Counted from the first letter of the stretch, positions 12,863 to 23,138 are shown. The stretch: 64,000 nucleotides of DNA from Sphingomonas sp. PP-CE-3A-406 (GCF_003688625.1 NZ_RCWY01000003.1:744001-808000); one strand, 5' to 3'. Notes: generated from the letters alone by a model not told the origin. A program made the numbers and translations.

Positions 12863-13180
12863 TCAGTCCTCTTCGGCGATCCGGACCTTCAGGCCATCCA
12901 AGCCGTCGGTCAGCTCGATCTGGCACGACAGCCGTGAAAACTCGTCACGATCACTCGTCGAATCGAGCAGATCATCCTCGTCCGGGCTCATCGGCTTCAG
13001 TTTGGCCGCAAAGTCCGGGTCGACATGGACGTGGCAGGTGGCGCACGAGCAACAGCCGCCGCAAAGTGCCAGGATCTCGTCGATCCCGGCGTCGCGGATG
13101 ACTTCCATCACCGAAAGGCCCGCCTCGCCGATGATCTCGCGTTCTTCCCCTTCGCGCGTCACGACGATAAGCTTGGGCAT
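12863..13180 (-). CDS. 2Fe-2S ferredoxin, adrenodoxin type
   Basis: This 105-residue cytosolic electron carrier has the cluster motif [14 protein letters not shown], plus the later Cys in [10 protein letters not shown], matching the C-x5-C-x2-C...C ligand pattern of adrenodoxin/putidaredoxin-type ferredoxins. The ATG at 13180 has a strong GGAG upstream. It is short and acidic, as the family should be. Electron partners (a ferredoxin reductase, or a P450 or ISC machinery) are not nearby, so its role could be Fe-S assembly (Fdx) or monooxygenase support. It is divergent from the glycosylase gene. Confidence 0.92.
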   Translation of the reverse strand: MPKLIVVTREGEEREIIGEAGLSVMEVIRDAGIDEILALCGGCCSCATCHVHVDPDFAAKLKPMSPDEDDLLDSTSDRDEFSRLSCQIELTDGLDGLKVRIAEED

Positions 13181-13240
13181 GTCATTCTCCGAAAAATATT
13201 CGTGCGTTCATGCCGTTGCGCGGGCCAGGGATCAAGCATC

Positions 13241-13864
13241 ATGGGCCTGAGCGCAGAGCAACTCGAAACCGCGATGGCGGCGTTGTGCGAAATCGAGCCG
13301 GCGTTCGCGGTCGCGATCGGCAATGCAGGCCACCCCGCACCACGGATCAGCGAGCGGGGCTTTGCGACGTTGCTGCGGACGATCGTTGGCCAGCAGGTGA
13401 GCGTCGCCTCGGCTGCGGCGGTGTGGAACAAGCTCGACGCGGTGGTCGGCGGCGCGGGCGATCCGGCGAAAATCGCTGCCGCCAGCGACGAGTTGCTGAA
13501 GAGCGCGGGCCTGTCCCGCCAGAAGCTCGGCTATGCACGCAGCTTGGCCGACGAAGTGACAAGCGGCCGGCTCGACCTCACCAACCTGCCCGAGGACGAC
13601 GAGGAGGCGATCGCCGCTTTGGTCCGCGTGAAGGGCATCGGCCGCTGGTCGGCGGAAATCTACCTGCTGTTCGCGGAAGGGCGGACGGACATCTGGCCGG
13701 CGGGTGACCTTGCGATCCAGATCGAAGTAGGACGTATTCTCGGCCACGAAACCCGGCCGAGCGAGAAACTGACGCGCGAAGTGGCGGAGGCCTGGCGTCC
13801 CCACCGCGGTGCTGCGGCGATCTTCGCATGGCATCATTACCAGGCGGACATGAAGGTGATCTGA
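13241..13864 (+). CDS. DNA-3-methyladenine glycosylase, AlkA/HhH-GPD family
   Basis: This 207-residue base-excision repair glycosylase has FATLLRTIVGQQVSVASAAAVW near the N-terminus, the helix-hairpin-helix LVRVKGIGRWSAEIYLL, and the catalytic Asp in PAGDLAIQ. There is no C-terminal Fe-S cluster (no Cys tetrad), so it is AlkA/MAG-like rather than Nth/MutY. It lacks the N-terminal TBP-like domain and Ada fusion of E. coli AlkA, as in the compact alphaproteobacterial forms. The ATG at 13241 is chosen because translation further upstream would run through the ferredoxin promoter region. Confidence 0.9.
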   Translation: MGLSAEQLETAMAALCEIEPAFAVAIGNAGHPAPRISERGFATLLRTIVGQQVSVASAAAVWNKLDAVVGGAGDPAKIAAASDELLKSAGLSRQKLGYARSLADEVTSGRLDLTNLPEDDEEAIAALVRVKGIGRWSAEIYLLFAEGRTDIWPAGDLAIQIEVGRILGHETRPSEKLTREVAEAWRPHRGAAAIFAWHHYQADMKVI

Positions 13865-13867
13865 CTT

Positions 13868-13983
13868 CCTTCTCCCCTCCCTGGAAGGGAGGGGTGGGGG
13901 TGGGTCGGCTTCCGCATGGTCTGACGGTGGTGGCTCAATCGGGCCGCCCCACCCCCAGCCCCTCCCTTCCAAGGAGGGGAGAC
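13868..13983. repeat. Intergenic palindrome, CTCCCCTCC family (F)
   Basis: Arms CTCCCCTCCCTGGAAGGGAG and CTCCCTTCCAAGGAGGGGAG are reverse-complementary, with inner arms GGGGTGGGGGTGGG and CCCACCCCCAGCCCC. This element makes up most of the roughly 310-bp gap between the glycosylase and Nramp genes. The rest of that gap (13984-14178) shows no gene that I can support. Confidence 0.8.
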
Positions 13984-14178
13984 GCTTCCCATATATTCGT
14001 TGCGTACACACGCACACGTCGGCCCGGCGAAAGCTTGGACCGCCCCGTTTAAGTCGAGACACCCGGCCCCCGGATGCTCCGGCTTCCGCTGGAGTAACGG
14101 AAGTCGGCGAACGCATTGTCGCCCGACGTGCCAGCCACGCCTTGTCCCCTCTCCCTCGTTCCGGCAAAGCAGCCCCCG

Positions 14179-15495
14179 ATGTCAGCCCCCAATCTCCCCG
14201 CGTCCGACTTCGCCAATTCGCTCGCAGAGAGCCACCGCACCGTCGTCGTCCCCGAAGGCGCGTCCTTCTGGCGGCGGCTGTTCGCGTTCGTCGGACCGGG
14301 GTATCTCGTCGCAGTCGGCTATATGGACCCCGGCAACTGGGCGACCGACATCGCCGGCGGCTCCGCATTCGGTTACACGTTGCTGTCGGTCGTGCTGCTG
14401 TCGAACCTTATGGCGATGGTCCTTCAGGCTCTGTCCGCAAGACTTGGCATCGTCGCCGGGCTCGATCTCGCCCAGGCCTGCCGCGCGCATTATTCGAAGC
14501 CGGTCTCGGTCGCGCTCTGGTTCCTGTGCGAGATAGCGATCATCGCCTGCGATCTTGCCGAAGTGCTCGGCACGGCGATCGCGCTGAAGCTGCTGTTCGG
14601 GCTGCCACTGGTCTACGGCGTCGTCCTCACCGCACTCGACGTGTTCCTGATCCTCGCGCTGCAACGCTTCGGCTTCCGCAAGCTCGAAGCGTTCGTCGTC
14701 GCCCTCCTCGTGATCATCGCCGGCTGCTTCATCTTCGAGCTGTTCCTGGCGCGGCCCGAATGGGTGGGCGTGCTTGGCGGCCTCGTCCCGACGACGCAGA
14801 TCGTCACCAACCCGGCGATGCTCTACATCGCGATCGGCATCCTTGGCGCGACCGTGATGCCGCACAATCTCTACCTGCACTCGTCGATCGTCCAGACCCG
14901 CGCCTTCGCCAAGGACACCGCGGGAAAGCGCGACGCGATCACGATGGCGACGATCGACGGCACGGTCGCACTGGGGCTCGCCTTCTTAATTAACGCGGCG
15001 ATCCTGATCTTGGCGGCGGCGACCTTCCACGTCGCTGGCCGGACCGATGTCGCGGAGATCGACCAGGCGTATCAACTTCTCGCGCCGATGCTCGGGATGG
15101 GCGCGGCGAGCGTATTGTTCGCGGTCGCGCTGCTCGCGTCGGGGCAGAACTCGACGGTGACCGGCACGCTCGCCGGCCAGATCGTGATGGAGGGTTTCCT
15201 CAACCTGCGCATGCCGGTCTGGGCACGGCGTCTGGTGACGCGGTTGCTGGCGATCGTGCCCGCGGTGTTCGTTGTCGGTGCGTCGGGCGACGCCGGGGCG
15301 ACCAAATTGCTGGTGCTGAGCCAGGTCGTGCTGAGCCTGCAGCTCCCGTTCGCGGTCGTGCCGCTCGTCAAGTTCACCGGCGATCGCACGATCATGGGTG
15401 AGTTGGTCAGCCCGGCCTGGCTGAAGATCCTCGCCTGGGTGATCGCCGCGGTGATCATTGGGCTCAACGGCACGCTGCTGTACGGGATGCTCTAG
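14179..15495 (+). CDS. mntH: Nramp family divalent metal (Mn2+/Fe2+) transporter
   Basis: This 438-residue inner-membrane transporter has about 11 hydrophobic segments. The metal-site motifs of Nramp are both present: [10 protein letters not shown] in TM1 and the MPHNLYLHS block in TM6. It probably imports Mn2+ (or Fe2+) with protons. The ATG at 14179 ([10 protein letters not shown]) is preferred to a TTG at 14116 that would add 21 non-conserved residues, but neither has a clear ribosome-binding site. The stop codon overlaps that of the convergent flippase gene (shared CTAG). No MntR or Fur box was recognised. Confidence 0.93.
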   Translation: MSAPNLPASDFANSLAESHRTVVVPEGASFWRRLFAFVGPGYLVAVGYMDPGNWATDIAGGSAFGYTLLSVVLLSNLMAMVLQALSARLGIVAGLDLAQACRAHYSKPVSVALWFLCEIAIIACDLAEVLGTAIALKLLFGLPLVYGVVLTALDVFLILALQRFGFRKLEAFVVALLVIIAGCFIFELFLARPEWVGVLGGLVPTTQIVTNPAMLYIAIGILGATVMPHNLYLHSSIVQTRAFAKDTAGKRDAITMATIDGTVALGLAFLINAAILILAAATFHVAGRTDVAEIDQAYQLLAPMLGMGAASVLFAVALLASGQNSTVTGTLAGQIVMEGFLNLRMPVWARRLVTRLLAIVPAVFVVGASGDAGATKLLVLSQVVLSLQLPFAVVPLVKFTGDRTIMGELVSPAWLKILAWVIAAVIIGLNGTLLYGML

Positions 15496-17009
15496 GCGAC
15501 CGGCGCGCCCGCGTTAGGCAGGGACGGGTCGTCGGCCTTCGGCTTCTTGGCGAACAGCGCGCGGTCGGCGGGGCCGAACGCGTATTTCCACAGGATGTAG
15601 AGATAGGTCGCAGCGATCGCGGGTTCGCCGATCGCGAGTTCGACCCATTCGTAGCGCTTGGGGAGTGCGGTGAACCCGGCCCCGACGACGATGGCGGCGA
15701 GCGCAGCCCAAACCAGCGGCCAGCGCCACGGCGACACGTTCGCGCCGAGGAGGTGGCCGAGCAGCTTCGACTTGATTATCGAGGTTAGGCCTACCGACAG
15801 CATCAGCGCGATCGCCGGGCCGGCCGCTTGGTAATTGACCGGATAGCCTAGCGCTCGGATCGTGAAGATCAGTGCGAAGCTCAGGCCAACCTGGAACGCG
15901 AGCATTGCGGCCGAGATCATCAGGTTGCGGTGGCGGGCGATGTAGACGAGTGCGGATTCGCTGACTGCGCCGGTCGAGGCGAGCACTTCGGCGGTCAGCA
16001 GGAACGCGAGCGCGGCGGTGCCGGCGACGAACTGCGGGCCGACCACCCCCATCACCGCTTCGCCGGGGATCGAGCCCATCAGCGCGAGTCCGCCTTGCGC
16101 GGCCATGATCCAGAACGCGACCTGGCGGACCTGGTTGGCGATCGCGGCGCGGTCGTTGATCGCGAGGCTGTGGGTGATGACGGGGCCGAGGATCGGGTCG
16201 AAGCTGGTCTTGAGCTTCTGCGGCAAGCTCGCGACCTGTTGTGCCATGTAATAGATACCGACGACCTTGGGCTCGAACATCACGCCGAGGATGAAGCGGT
16301 CGACGTTGCGGCTGCCCCATTCGAGGATGTCGGCGCCCGCGAGCGGTACGTTGGCGCGGGCGAGCGCGTAGAGCGGACGGAGCTGCGGCGACCAGCCGCG
16401 CGGGATGCCGTAGCTGCGCAGGAACGGCACGAGGCTGGCGATCAGCGCCGCGGTCATCGACGCGACGTAGCTGAGCACAAGGCCGTCGCGGATCGTGAAA
16501 TAGGAGAACGCCCAGGCGGCGATCGAGATCGTCCAAGGCTCGACCACCGCGCGGGCGGTGACGGCGGCCTTGACGTTCAGCCTGTACGCAAGTGCTGCGA
16601 GGCTGACATCGGACCATGCAATCGCGACGATGATCAGCGGCAGGAACCGGTCGAGCCCGGTGATCGCGCTGTTCGGATACATGATCTGCGGGAAGGTGCA
16701 GAGCACGGCGCTGGCGATGAGCGACGCGACGAACGCGACTGCCATCGCGTCCCAGACGACGTTGGCGTGGGGGCGATCGGCGCTGCTGAGGGCCTGCGCG
16801 AGGCCGCGCTTCAGCCCGAGCGTCGCGAGAAGCGCGGCGAGTTCGACCACCACGACCGCGATCGCGAAGCGGCCGACGAGGTCAGGGCCGTAGATGCGGC
16901 CGGCGATGAACAGGAACGGGATGCGCGCGGCGAGGCGGAGGACGAAGCCGGCGATGTTGGTCCGACCGCCCTTGGCGAGCGTGTCGATATCCTGCGTGGC
17001 CTCGGTCAC
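15492..17009 (-). CDS. Polysaccharide flippase-like membrane protein (MOP/Wzx-type)
   Basis: This 505-residue protein has about 12-14 hydrophobic segments spread along its length and the early [29 protein letters not shown] block typical of oligosaccharide/LPS flippases, which move lipid-linked glycans across the inner membrane. Conserved charged residues such as [13 protein letters not shown] sit between helices, as in Wzx/MviN relatives. No glycosyltransferase is adjacent, so the glycan is unknown. It is downstream of polA in the same direction with a 118-bp gap and ends convergently with mntH. Confidence 0.75.
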   Translation of the reverse strand: MTEATQDIDTLAKGGRTNIAGFVLRLAARIPFLFIAGRIYGPDLVGRFAIAVVVVELAALLATLGLKRGLAQALSSADRPHANVVWDAMAVAFVASLIASAVLCTFPQIMYPNSAITGLDRFLPLIIVAIAWSDVSLAALAYRLNVKAAVTARAVVEPWTISIAAWAFSYFTIRDGLVLSYVASMTAALIASLVPFLRSYGIPRGWSPQLRPLYALARANVPLAGADILEWGSRNVDRFILGVMFEPKVVGIYYMAQQVASLPQKLKTSFDPILGPVITHSLAINDRAAIANQVRQVAFWIMAAQGGLALMGSIPGEAVMGVVGPQFVAGTAALAFLLTAEVLASTGAVSESALVYIARHRNLMISAAMLAFQVGLSFALIFTIRALGYPVNYQAAGPAIALMLSVGLTSIIKSKLLGHLLGANVSPWRWPLVWAALAAIVVGAGFTALPKRYEWVELAIGEPAIAATYLYILWKYAFGPADRALFAKKPKADDPSLPNAGAPVA

Positions 17010-17127
17010 GCTGCTGCGCCATTCGTGGATCGCGCCGCGGCAAAGCCGCGTCGTCGGTCGGAGCGAACGCTCCGCCGGCCGCGCTGGTGCGAGTCAGCCG
17101 GACATGGCCGGCTGCCGCCCTGCGCGT

Positions 17128-19902
17128 TCAATGTGCCGCGCCCCAGCTAAGGCCGGTGCCAATTTCGATGCCGAGTGGGACGTCGAGCGTCACCGCGGGT
17201 TGCGCGGCGTTCGCCATGACCTGCTCGATCACGGGCTTGGCCGCGGCGACGTCACCTTCCGGCAATTCGAACACGAGTTCGTCGTGGACCTGTAGGAGCA
17301 TGCGGACATTGGGCAGACCCGCTTCGAGCAGCGCCGGCCCCATGCGGACCATCGCGCGCTTGATGATGTCAGCGCTCGTCCCTTGGATCGGCGCGTTGAT
17401 CGCGGCACGCTCGGCGCCCTGGCGTTCGTGCTGGATCTTCGAGCGAATGCGCGGGAAGTGGGTCTTTCGACCGAACAGCGTGGTCGTAAAGCCGCTCGCG
17501 CGGACGCTCTCGGTGGTCTCGACGATGTAGGTGGAGATGCCAGGGAAGCGGTCGAAATAGCGGTCGATCATCGCTTGCGCTTCGTCGGCGCTCACGTCGA
17601 GGCGACCGGCGAGGCCCCAGCGCGAGATGCCGTAGAGGATCGCGAAGTTGATCGTCTTCGCACGGCCGCGGGTGTCGCGGTTTACCTCGCCGAACAGCTC
17701 TTGGGCGGTCAGCGAGTGGATGTCGTCGCCGTTCGCGAACGCGGCCTTCAGCGCAGGGACGTTGGCCATGTGCGCGGCCAGCCGCAGCTCGATCTGTGAG
17801 TAATCGGCGGCGAGGATCACGTTGCCGGGCTCGGCCACGAACGCGTCGCGGATCTGGCGGCCGATCTCGGTGCGGATCGGGATGTTCTGCAGGTTCGGAT
17901 CGGTCGACGACAGCCGGCCGGTCTGTGCGCCGGTCAGCGAGTAGGACGTATGCACGCGGCCCGTCGCCGGGTTGATCTGCGCCTGCAACGCGTCGGTATA
18001 GGTCGATTTCAGCTTCGACAGCTGGCGCCAGTCGAGCACTTTCCGCGCGATCACGGCGCCGGGCGAATCCTTGTCCGCCGCGATCCGCTCGAGTTCGTTG
18101 ACGTCGGTCGAATAGACGCCGGACTTGCCTTTGCGGCCGCCCTTGATGCCCATCTTCTCGAACAGCACGTCGCCCAATTGCTTGGGGCTGCCGATCGTGA
18201 ACGGCGCGCCGGCGAGCGCGTGGATTTCTGTCTCCAGGCTCGCCATCTGGCCGGCGAATTCGGTCGAGAGCTTCGACAGTTTCGCGGCGTCGACCTTGAT
18301 CCCGTGCATCTCCATCTGCGCGATCACGGGGACGAGCGGACGGTCGACCATCTCGTACACGCGGGTCGAGCATTCCGCGGGCAGGCGGCGCTTGAAGCGG
18401 CGCCAGAGACGGAGCGTCACGTCGGCATCCTCGGCGGCGTAGCGGGTCGCGGCCTTGAGATCGATTTCGTTGAAGGTCCGCTGCGTCTTGCCGGTGCCGA
18501 CGACGTCCTTGAACGCGATGCAGCTGTGCGAGAGATGCGTGGCGGCGAGTTCGTCCATGCCGTGGCCGTGCAGGCCGGCGTCGAGATCGAAGCTCATCAC
18601 GATCGTGTCGTCGAATGGCGCGATGGTCACGCCGCCCGTCGACGCGTAGGCGCGGCCGAGGACGATCATGTCGTATTTGAGGTTGTGGCCGATCTTCAGG
18701 ACGCTCGGATCCTCCAGCAACGGCTTCAGTTTCGCGAGCACGAGCGCGCGATCGAGCTGGACCGGGTTTTCCGCGAGCAAATCCGTGCCGCCATGCGCGA
18801 TAGGTACGTAGCAGGCGAGGTTCGGATGCAGCGCCATGCTCACCCCGACGAGGTCCGCGCGCGTCGCGTCGATGCCGGTGGTCTCGGTGTCGATCGCGAT
18901 CCAGCCTTGGTGTTTCGCCACGGTGATCCAGCGATCGAGCGCGGCTTCGTCGACGACGGTTTCATAGTCGTCGTGCTTGCAGGGCTCGTCCTCGTCGAAC
19001 TCGGCCGTGCTCGCGGGCTCGGCGACGGGGGCTTCGGCGACCGCAGAGAGCTTGGCGATCAGCGACTTGAAGCCGTGATGTTCGAGGAACGCGCGCAAGG
19101 GCGCGTCGGGGATGCCCTTGAGTTCGAGATCCTCGAGCGGTTCGGGCAGCGCGACGTCGCATTTGAGCGTGACGAGAACCTTCGACAGGCGCGCCATCTC
19201 AACATGCTCAATCAAATTGTCGCGCAGCTTGCCCTTCTTCATGCCGTCGGCGGCGGCGAGCACGGCTTCGAGATCGCCGTGTTCTAGGATCAGCTTCGCG
19301 GCGGTCTTCGGGCCGACGCCGGGGACACCGGGGACGTTGTCGACGCTGTCGCCCATCAGCGCGAGCACGTCGCCGAGCTGCGCGGGGGTGACGCCGTGGA
19401 ATTTCTCCGCGACATGTTCCGCGCCGAGCCGGCGGTTGTTCATCGTGTCGTACATGTCGAGACCGGGCTCGATCAGCTGCATCAGATCCTTGTCGGACGA
19501 CACGATCGTGACCTCCCAGCCTTGGGCGAGCGCGGCCTTCGAATAGCAGGCGATGATGTCGTCGGCTTCGAGTCCCTCGGTCTCGATGCACGGCAGTGAG
19601 AACGCGCGCGTGGCGTCGCGGATCATCGGGAACTGGGGGACGAGATCTTCGGGCGGCGGGGGACGCTGCGCCTTGTACTTGTCGTAGAGATCGTTGCGGA
19701 ACGTCTTCGACGATTTGTCGAGAATGACCGCCATGTGCGTGGGGCCATCGGCGGCGTGGACCTCGTCGGCGAGCTTCCACAGCATCGTCGTGTAGCCGTA
19801 CACCGCGCCGACCGGCTCGCCATGCTTGTTGGTGAGCGGCGGCAGCCGGTGATAGGCGCGGAAGATATAGCCGGAGCCGTCGACGAGATAGAGATGGGGC
19901 AT
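17128..19902 (-). CDS. polA: DNA polymerase I
   Basis: This 924-residue protein has all three activities. The N-terminal 5'-3' flap nuclease starts HLYLVDGSGYIFRAYH and has GVPGVGPKTAAKLI. The proofreading 3'-5' exonuclease is intact with Exo I DTETTGID, Exo II HNLKYDMIVLG and Exo III YAAEDADVTLRLW. The polymerase has motif A DYSQIELRLAAH, motif B RAKTINFAILYG and motif C LLQVHDELVFE. The ATG at 19902 fits the family; an open extension to 19938 has no ribosome-binding site. It serves Okazaki-fragment maturation and gap filling. Length agrees with E. coli PolA (928). Confidence 0.98.
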   Translation of the reverse strand: MPHLYLVDGSGYIFRAYHRLPPLTNKHGEPVGAVYGYTTMLWKLADEVHAADGPTHMAVILDKSSKTFRNDLYDKYKAQRPPPPEDLVPQFPMIRDATRAFSLPCIETEGLEADDIIACYSKAALAQGWEVTIVSSDKDLMQLIEPGLDMYDTMNNRRLGAEHVAEKFHGVTPAQLGDVLALMGDSVDNVPGVPGVGPKTAAKLILEHGDLEAVLAAADGMKKGKLRDNLIEHVEMARLSKVLVTLKCDVALPEPLEDLELKGIPDAPLRAFLEHHGFKSLIAKLSAVAEAPVAEPASTAEFDEDEPCKHDDYETVVDEAALDRWITVAKHQGWIAIDTETTGIDATRADLVGVSMALHPNLACYVPIAHGGTDLLAENPVQLDRALVLAKLKPLLEDPSVLKIGHNLKYDMIVLGRAYASTGGVTIAPFDDTIVMSFDLDAGLHGHGMDELAATHLSHSCIAFKDVVGTGKTQRTFNEIDLKAATRYAAEDADVTLRLWRRFKRRLPAECSTRVYEMVDRPLVPVIAQMEMHGIKVDAAKLSKLSTEFAGQMASLETEIHALAGAPFTIGSPKQLGDVLFEKMGIKGGRKGKSGVYSTDVNELERIAADKDSPGAVIARKVLDWRQLSKLKSTYTDALQAQINPATGRVHTSYSLTGAQTGRLSSTDPNLQNIPIRTEIGRQIRDAFVAEPGNVILAADYSQIELRLAAHMANVPALKAAFANGDDIHSLTAQELFGEVNRDTRGRAKTINFAILYGISRWGLAGRLDVSADEAQAMIDRYFDRFPGISTYIVETTESVRASGFTTTLFGRKTHFPRIRSKIQHERQGAERAAINAPIQGTSADIIKRAMVRMGPALLEAGLPNVRMLLQVHDELVFELPEGDVAAAKPVIEQVMANAAQPAVTLDVPLGIEIGTGLSWGAAH

Positions 19903-20019
19903 CGCGCGCGGTCTAGCGGATGCGGGCGCGCGCACCAATGGGCGAAGCGTGGTTGTTGGGTATCAGGTGGGGAGAAAAGCGGTGGGGTGTTTTGCTCCGC
20001 TTTAACCGATCAGAATAGG

Positions 20020-20047
20020 CTCCACCCCGGCGTTCGCCGGGGTGGAG
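20020..20047. repeat. Short hairpin, half element of palindrome family B
   Basis: CTCCACCCCGGCG-TT-CGCCGGGGTGGAG is a perfect 13-bp stem with a 2-nt loop, upstream of polA and downstream of the oxygenase gene. It has no T-tract, so it is not a classic terminator. The sequence matches one arm of the longer ACCCCGGCGAAGGCCGGGG elements found elsewhere. Confidence 0.7.
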
Positions 20048-20085
20048 GTGTGGTGGAAGATACCTGACCCACCAAGCTCTCAAGT

Positions 20086-20138
20086 GTCTCCCGCGAAGGC
20101 GGGAGCCCAGTCTGGATCCCCGCTTTCGCGGGGAAACA
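20086..20138. repeat. Intergenic palindrome, CCCGCGAAGGCGGG family (A)
   Basis: TCTCCCGCGAAGGCGGGAG...CCAG-CTGG...CCCCGCTTTCGCGGGGAAACA forms two hairpins with a conserved CCCAGTCTGG centre. Sister copies are at 37821-37878, 44362-44419 and 52451-52509. It lies in the 277-bp gap between polA and the oxygenase gene; nothing else in that gap looks functional. Confidence 0.8.
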
Positions 20139-20179
20139 TGCTTGTGTGGTCGAGGGGAGTATGAAGCGGGTCGAAGTCC

Positions 20180-21136
20180 CTACTTCTTGATCAGCCCGAT
20201 CTCGACCAGCCGCTCGTACAGGTAATCATGCGCGGTGATCGGGTTCGGATAGCGGTTCGCGTTGTCCGGCGTGATCGTGCCCGGCAGCGTCTCGATCAGG
20301 AAGTCCGGCGCGGGGTGGAGGAAGAACGGCATCGAATAGCGCGAGTGGCCGCGGCGCTCGGGGGGCGGGTTGACGACGCGGTGCGTGGTCGAGGGCAGCA
20401 CGTTGTTGGTCAGCCGCTGGAGCATGTCGCCGACGTTGACGACCATCGCGCCCTCGGGCGGCTTGATCGACAGCCAGCGGCCGTTCGCGCGGTCGAGCAG
20501 TTCGAGGCCGGCTTCCTCGGCGCCGAGCAGCAGCGTGATGAGGTTGATGTCCTCATGCGCGCCGGCGCGGACGCCTTCCGCATCGGCGGGGATCGGCGGG
20601 TAATGCAGCAAACGAAGTATGCTGTTGCCGTCCTTCACCGCGGGATCGAACCAGTCGGGCTCGAGCTTCAGGTGGCGGGCGATCGCGGACAGCAGCTTGT
20701 CGCCGGCGCGGTCGAACGCAGCGAAGAGTTCGAGGAAGACGGGCTTGAAGCCCTCGGGACGCGTCGGCCAGACGTTGGGGGCCATCGTGTCCGCGTAACG
20801 ATGACCCTCGGGGAGCTCGCGGCCGACGTGCCAGAATTCCTTGAGGTCGACGACCTTGGCGTCCTTGGCGATCTCGGTCTTGAACGGCGTGTAGCCGCGC
20901 GCGCCGCCGCCGCCGGGGATATGATAGCCGCGCTTCTCGTCCTCGGGCAGGTCGAACAACAGCTTGGTTTCGGCCCAGGCGCGCTCGATCAGGTCGGCGG
21001 GGATGCCGTGATCGGCGACGATCGCGAAGCCGTACCGCTCGAACGATTCGCCGAACGCGGCGGCGAAACCGTCGGGGTCGGTATCCTGCGTGGCGAGGCT
21101 GAGCGTCGGGACCTGGGCGGCGGGCGTATCGAGCAT
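20180..21136 (-). CDS. 2-oxoglutarate/Fe(II)-dependent oxygenase, isopenicillin N synthase-like
   Basis: This 318-residue double-stranded beta-helix oxygenase has a complete iron triad: His194 and Asp196 in AGAHEDINLITLL and His252 in STTHRVVNP. Arg266-x-Ser268 in GHSRYS is the 2-oxoglutarate carboxylate clamp. The N-terminal DIOX_N-like region has FGESFERYGFAIVADHGIP. The substrate is unknown; family members hydroxylate or desaturate small molecules and no biosynthetic cluster surrounds it. The ATG at 21136 is chosen because the long frame continuing upstream runs through the lipoprotein gene in another frame and is spurious. Confidence 0.9.
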   Translation of the reverse strand: MLDTPAAQVPTLSLATQDTDPDGFAAAFGESFERYGFAIVADHGIPADLIERAWAETKLLFDLPEDEKRGYHIPGGGGARGYTPFKTEIAKDAKVVDLKEFWHVGRELPEGHRYADTMAPNVWPTRPEGFKPVFLELFAAFDRAGDKLLSAIARHLKLEPDWFDPAVKDGNSILRLLHYPPIPADAEGVRAGAHEDINLITLLLGAEEAGLELLDRANGRWLSIKPPEGAMVVNVGDMLQRLTNNVLPSTTHRVVNPPPERRGHSRYSMPFFLHPAPDFLIETLPGTITPDNANRYPNPITAHDYLYERLVEIGLIKK

Positions 21137-21252
21137 GAGGTGCGTGTCCGGTTTGGGGGATGCCCGATATAGGCGATCGGCGGTGGCGTGCCAAATGCCT
21201 GGGTTAGGGTGGGGCGAGATTTCAATCCTCCCCTTGGGCGTGCGATTGTAGA

Positions 21253-21750
21253 CTAGCCGCTGATGACGATCGTGCCGGTCGCCTTGTCTTTGCCGTCGGG
21301 GGTGAGTTCGAGGCGGAAGGGTTTGTTCTCGTCGGTCGCGCCGATCAGGTTCGCGCCCTCGGGGTGGACCTGGTAGCCGACCTTGCCGAGCCGCTGTGCG
21401 AACCAGTCGCGGACGATAGTGGGTGTTGCTGGGCTGGCGAAGGCGACGCGCAAGCCGCCGGCCTTGTCGTCGCCGACGATGTTGAGGGTCTTGATCGACG
21501 ACCCCGGATACAGGCGTACGCCGTTGAGATCGAAATTGCTCGTGTCGATCTTGATCTTCGGCAGCTTCACCGAGCCCTGGAAGCCGGGGACGTCGATCTT
21601 CATCTCGCCGGTCTCGCCGTTGATCGCGCCGAGGACGTTGCCGCCATCGGCGTTGATCGAGACCGATGCGCCCTCGTTCGAGCGATCGCAGGCGGACAGG
21701 GCAAGCACGCTGGTAAGGCCTACAGCAGCGGTAAAGAGCGGACGGATCAT
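21253..21750 (-). CDS. Putative lipoprotein of unknown function
   Basis: This 165-residue protein has an N-terminal signal MIRPLFTAAVGLTSVLALSA ending in a lipobox LSAC (Cys about 21), so it should be lipid-anchored on the periplasmic side. The mature part is beta-rich, with the repeated pattern VPGFQGSVKLPKIKIDTSNFDLNG resembling a DUF4097-like or auto-adhesin-like solenoid, then a compact C-terminal domain. GGAGAC precedes the ATG at 21750. It lies between the oxygenase gene (same strand) and the divergent MFS exporter. I do not recognise a family with certainty. Confidence 0.85.
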   Translation of the reverse strand: MIRPLFTAAVGLTSVLALSACDRSNEGASVSINADGGNVLGAINGETGEMKIDVPGFQGSVKLPKIKIDTSNFDLNGVRLYPGSSIKTLNIVGDDKAGGLRVAFASPATPTIVRDWFAQRLGKVGYQVHPEGANLIGATDENKPFRLELTPDGKDKATGTIVISG

Positions 21751-21878
21751 GGCTGTCTCCGAAGTGTGTTGTTCTAGCAATACAGATAGGGCGCGTCGAC
21801 GCATCGCGCAATCATCACGGGACGACGCCGGTTAGCGGGTTCCGCAAGACCGGCCGAGCGGGTACAGGCGCACGCATC

Positions 21879-23138
21879 ATGCAGACCCAGGATCCCCAAT
21901 CCGACGCGCCAGCGATGCGCGGCGCGCCGATCGGTTTCGTCGAGTTCGTCGCGCTCGTCGCCTCGCTGATGTCGCTGACCGCGCTCGGCATAGACTCGAT
22001 GCTGCCCGCGCTGCCGGCGATCGGCGACTCGCTCGGCGTCGCGACCGAGAACGGACGACAGTTCGTGGTGACCGCGTTCGTGATCGGCTTCGGCGTCGCG
22101 CAGCTCGTCCACGGGCCACTCGCCGATCGGTTCGGGCGGCGGACGGTGCTGCTGTGGTCGCTCGTCCTGTACATCATCGCCAACGTTGCCTGCGCGACCG
22201 CGGGCAGCTTCACGCTTTTGCTAGCGGCGCGCGCATTCGGTGGCGCGGTGATCGCCGCGGCACGCGTGGCGACGATCGCTTTGGTCCGCGATTGCTATCA
22301 CGGGCGGGCGATGGCGCGGGTGATGTCGATCGCGTTCATGGTGTTCATGATCGTACCGATCCTCGCGCCGACGTTCGGCTGGACGGTGCTGCAGTTCGGC
22401 GACTGGCGCGCGATCTTCTGGACAGTCGCGGTGCTGACGCTGGGCGTGCTGGTCTGGTTCTATCTGCGGATGCCCGAGACGCTGGCGCCCGAGAACGTCC
22501 TGCCGATCACGCCGGGGCGCATCTTCAGCGACTGGCGCCAGACGCTGAGCGATCGCAATTCGCTCGGCTACACGCTCGCGTCGACCGCGTTGATGGGCGC
22601 GCTGTACGGCTATCTCAATTCGATCCAGCAGATCATGGCGGACGTGTTCCACAAGCCGACGCTGCTCGCGCTGATCTTCGCGACGACGTCGGTGACGATG
22701 GCAGCGTGCAACCTGCTCAACTCGCGGATCGTGATGCGGCTGGGGACCCGGTTGATCAGCCACGGCGCGCTGTCGGTGCTGATCCTGGTGTCGCTCGTCC
22801 ACCTGTTCGCGATTCAGATCGGGTTCGAGACGTTGGTCAGCTTTGCGGTTTTCCAGGCGTTGACGCTCGGGTGTTTCGGGCTGGCGACGTCGAACTTCTC
22901 GGCGATGGCGATGGAGAATATGGGGCGGATCGCCGGTACCGCGTCGAGCGTGCAGGGGTTCCTGAGCGTCACTGTCGGCGCGGTGTTCGGCGCGCTGATC
23001 GGGCAGGCGTTCGACGGCACCACAGTGCCGCTGGTCGGCGGGTTCCTCCTCGCGGGGTTGGCGGCGCTGGTCGCCATTCTAGTGACCGAACGCGGTCGCC
23101 TGTTTCGGCCTGCGTCGACGGCACCGGTCCGCGCTTGA
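21879..23138 (+). CDS. MFS drug exporter, Bcr/CflA family
   Basis: This 419-residue inner-membrane protein has 12 predicted hydrophobic segments. The family pattern includes ALGIDSMLPALPAIGDSLGV in TM1, the MFS loop 2-3 motif GPLADRFGRRTVLL, and VRDCYHGRAMARVMS in TM5. Bcr/CflA members export bicyclomycin, chloramphenicol or sulfonamides with protons; this one's substrate is unknown. It starts at ATG 21879 without a strong ribosome-binding site. Divergent from the lipoprotein gene with a 128-bp shared promoter region. Confidence 0.92.
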   Translation: MQTQDPQSDAPAMRGAPIGFVEFVALVASLMSLTALGIDSMLPALPAIGDSLGVATENGRQFVVTAFVIGFGVAQLVHGPLADRFGRRTVLLWSLVLYIIANVACATAGSFTLLLAARAFGGAVIAAARVATIALVRDCYHGRAMARVMSIAFMVFMIVPILAPTFGWTVLQFGDWRAIFWTVAVLTLGVLVWFYLRMPETLAPENVLPITPGRIFSDWRQTLSDRNSLGYTLASTALMGALYGYLNSIQQIMADVFHKPTLLALIFATTSVTMAACNLLNSRIVMRLGTRLISHGALSVLILVSLVHLFAIQIGFETLVSFAVFQALTLGCFGLATSNFSAMAMENMGRIAGTASSVQGFLSVTVGAVFGALIGQAFDGTTVPLVGGFLLAGLAALVAILVTERGRLFRPASTAPVRA

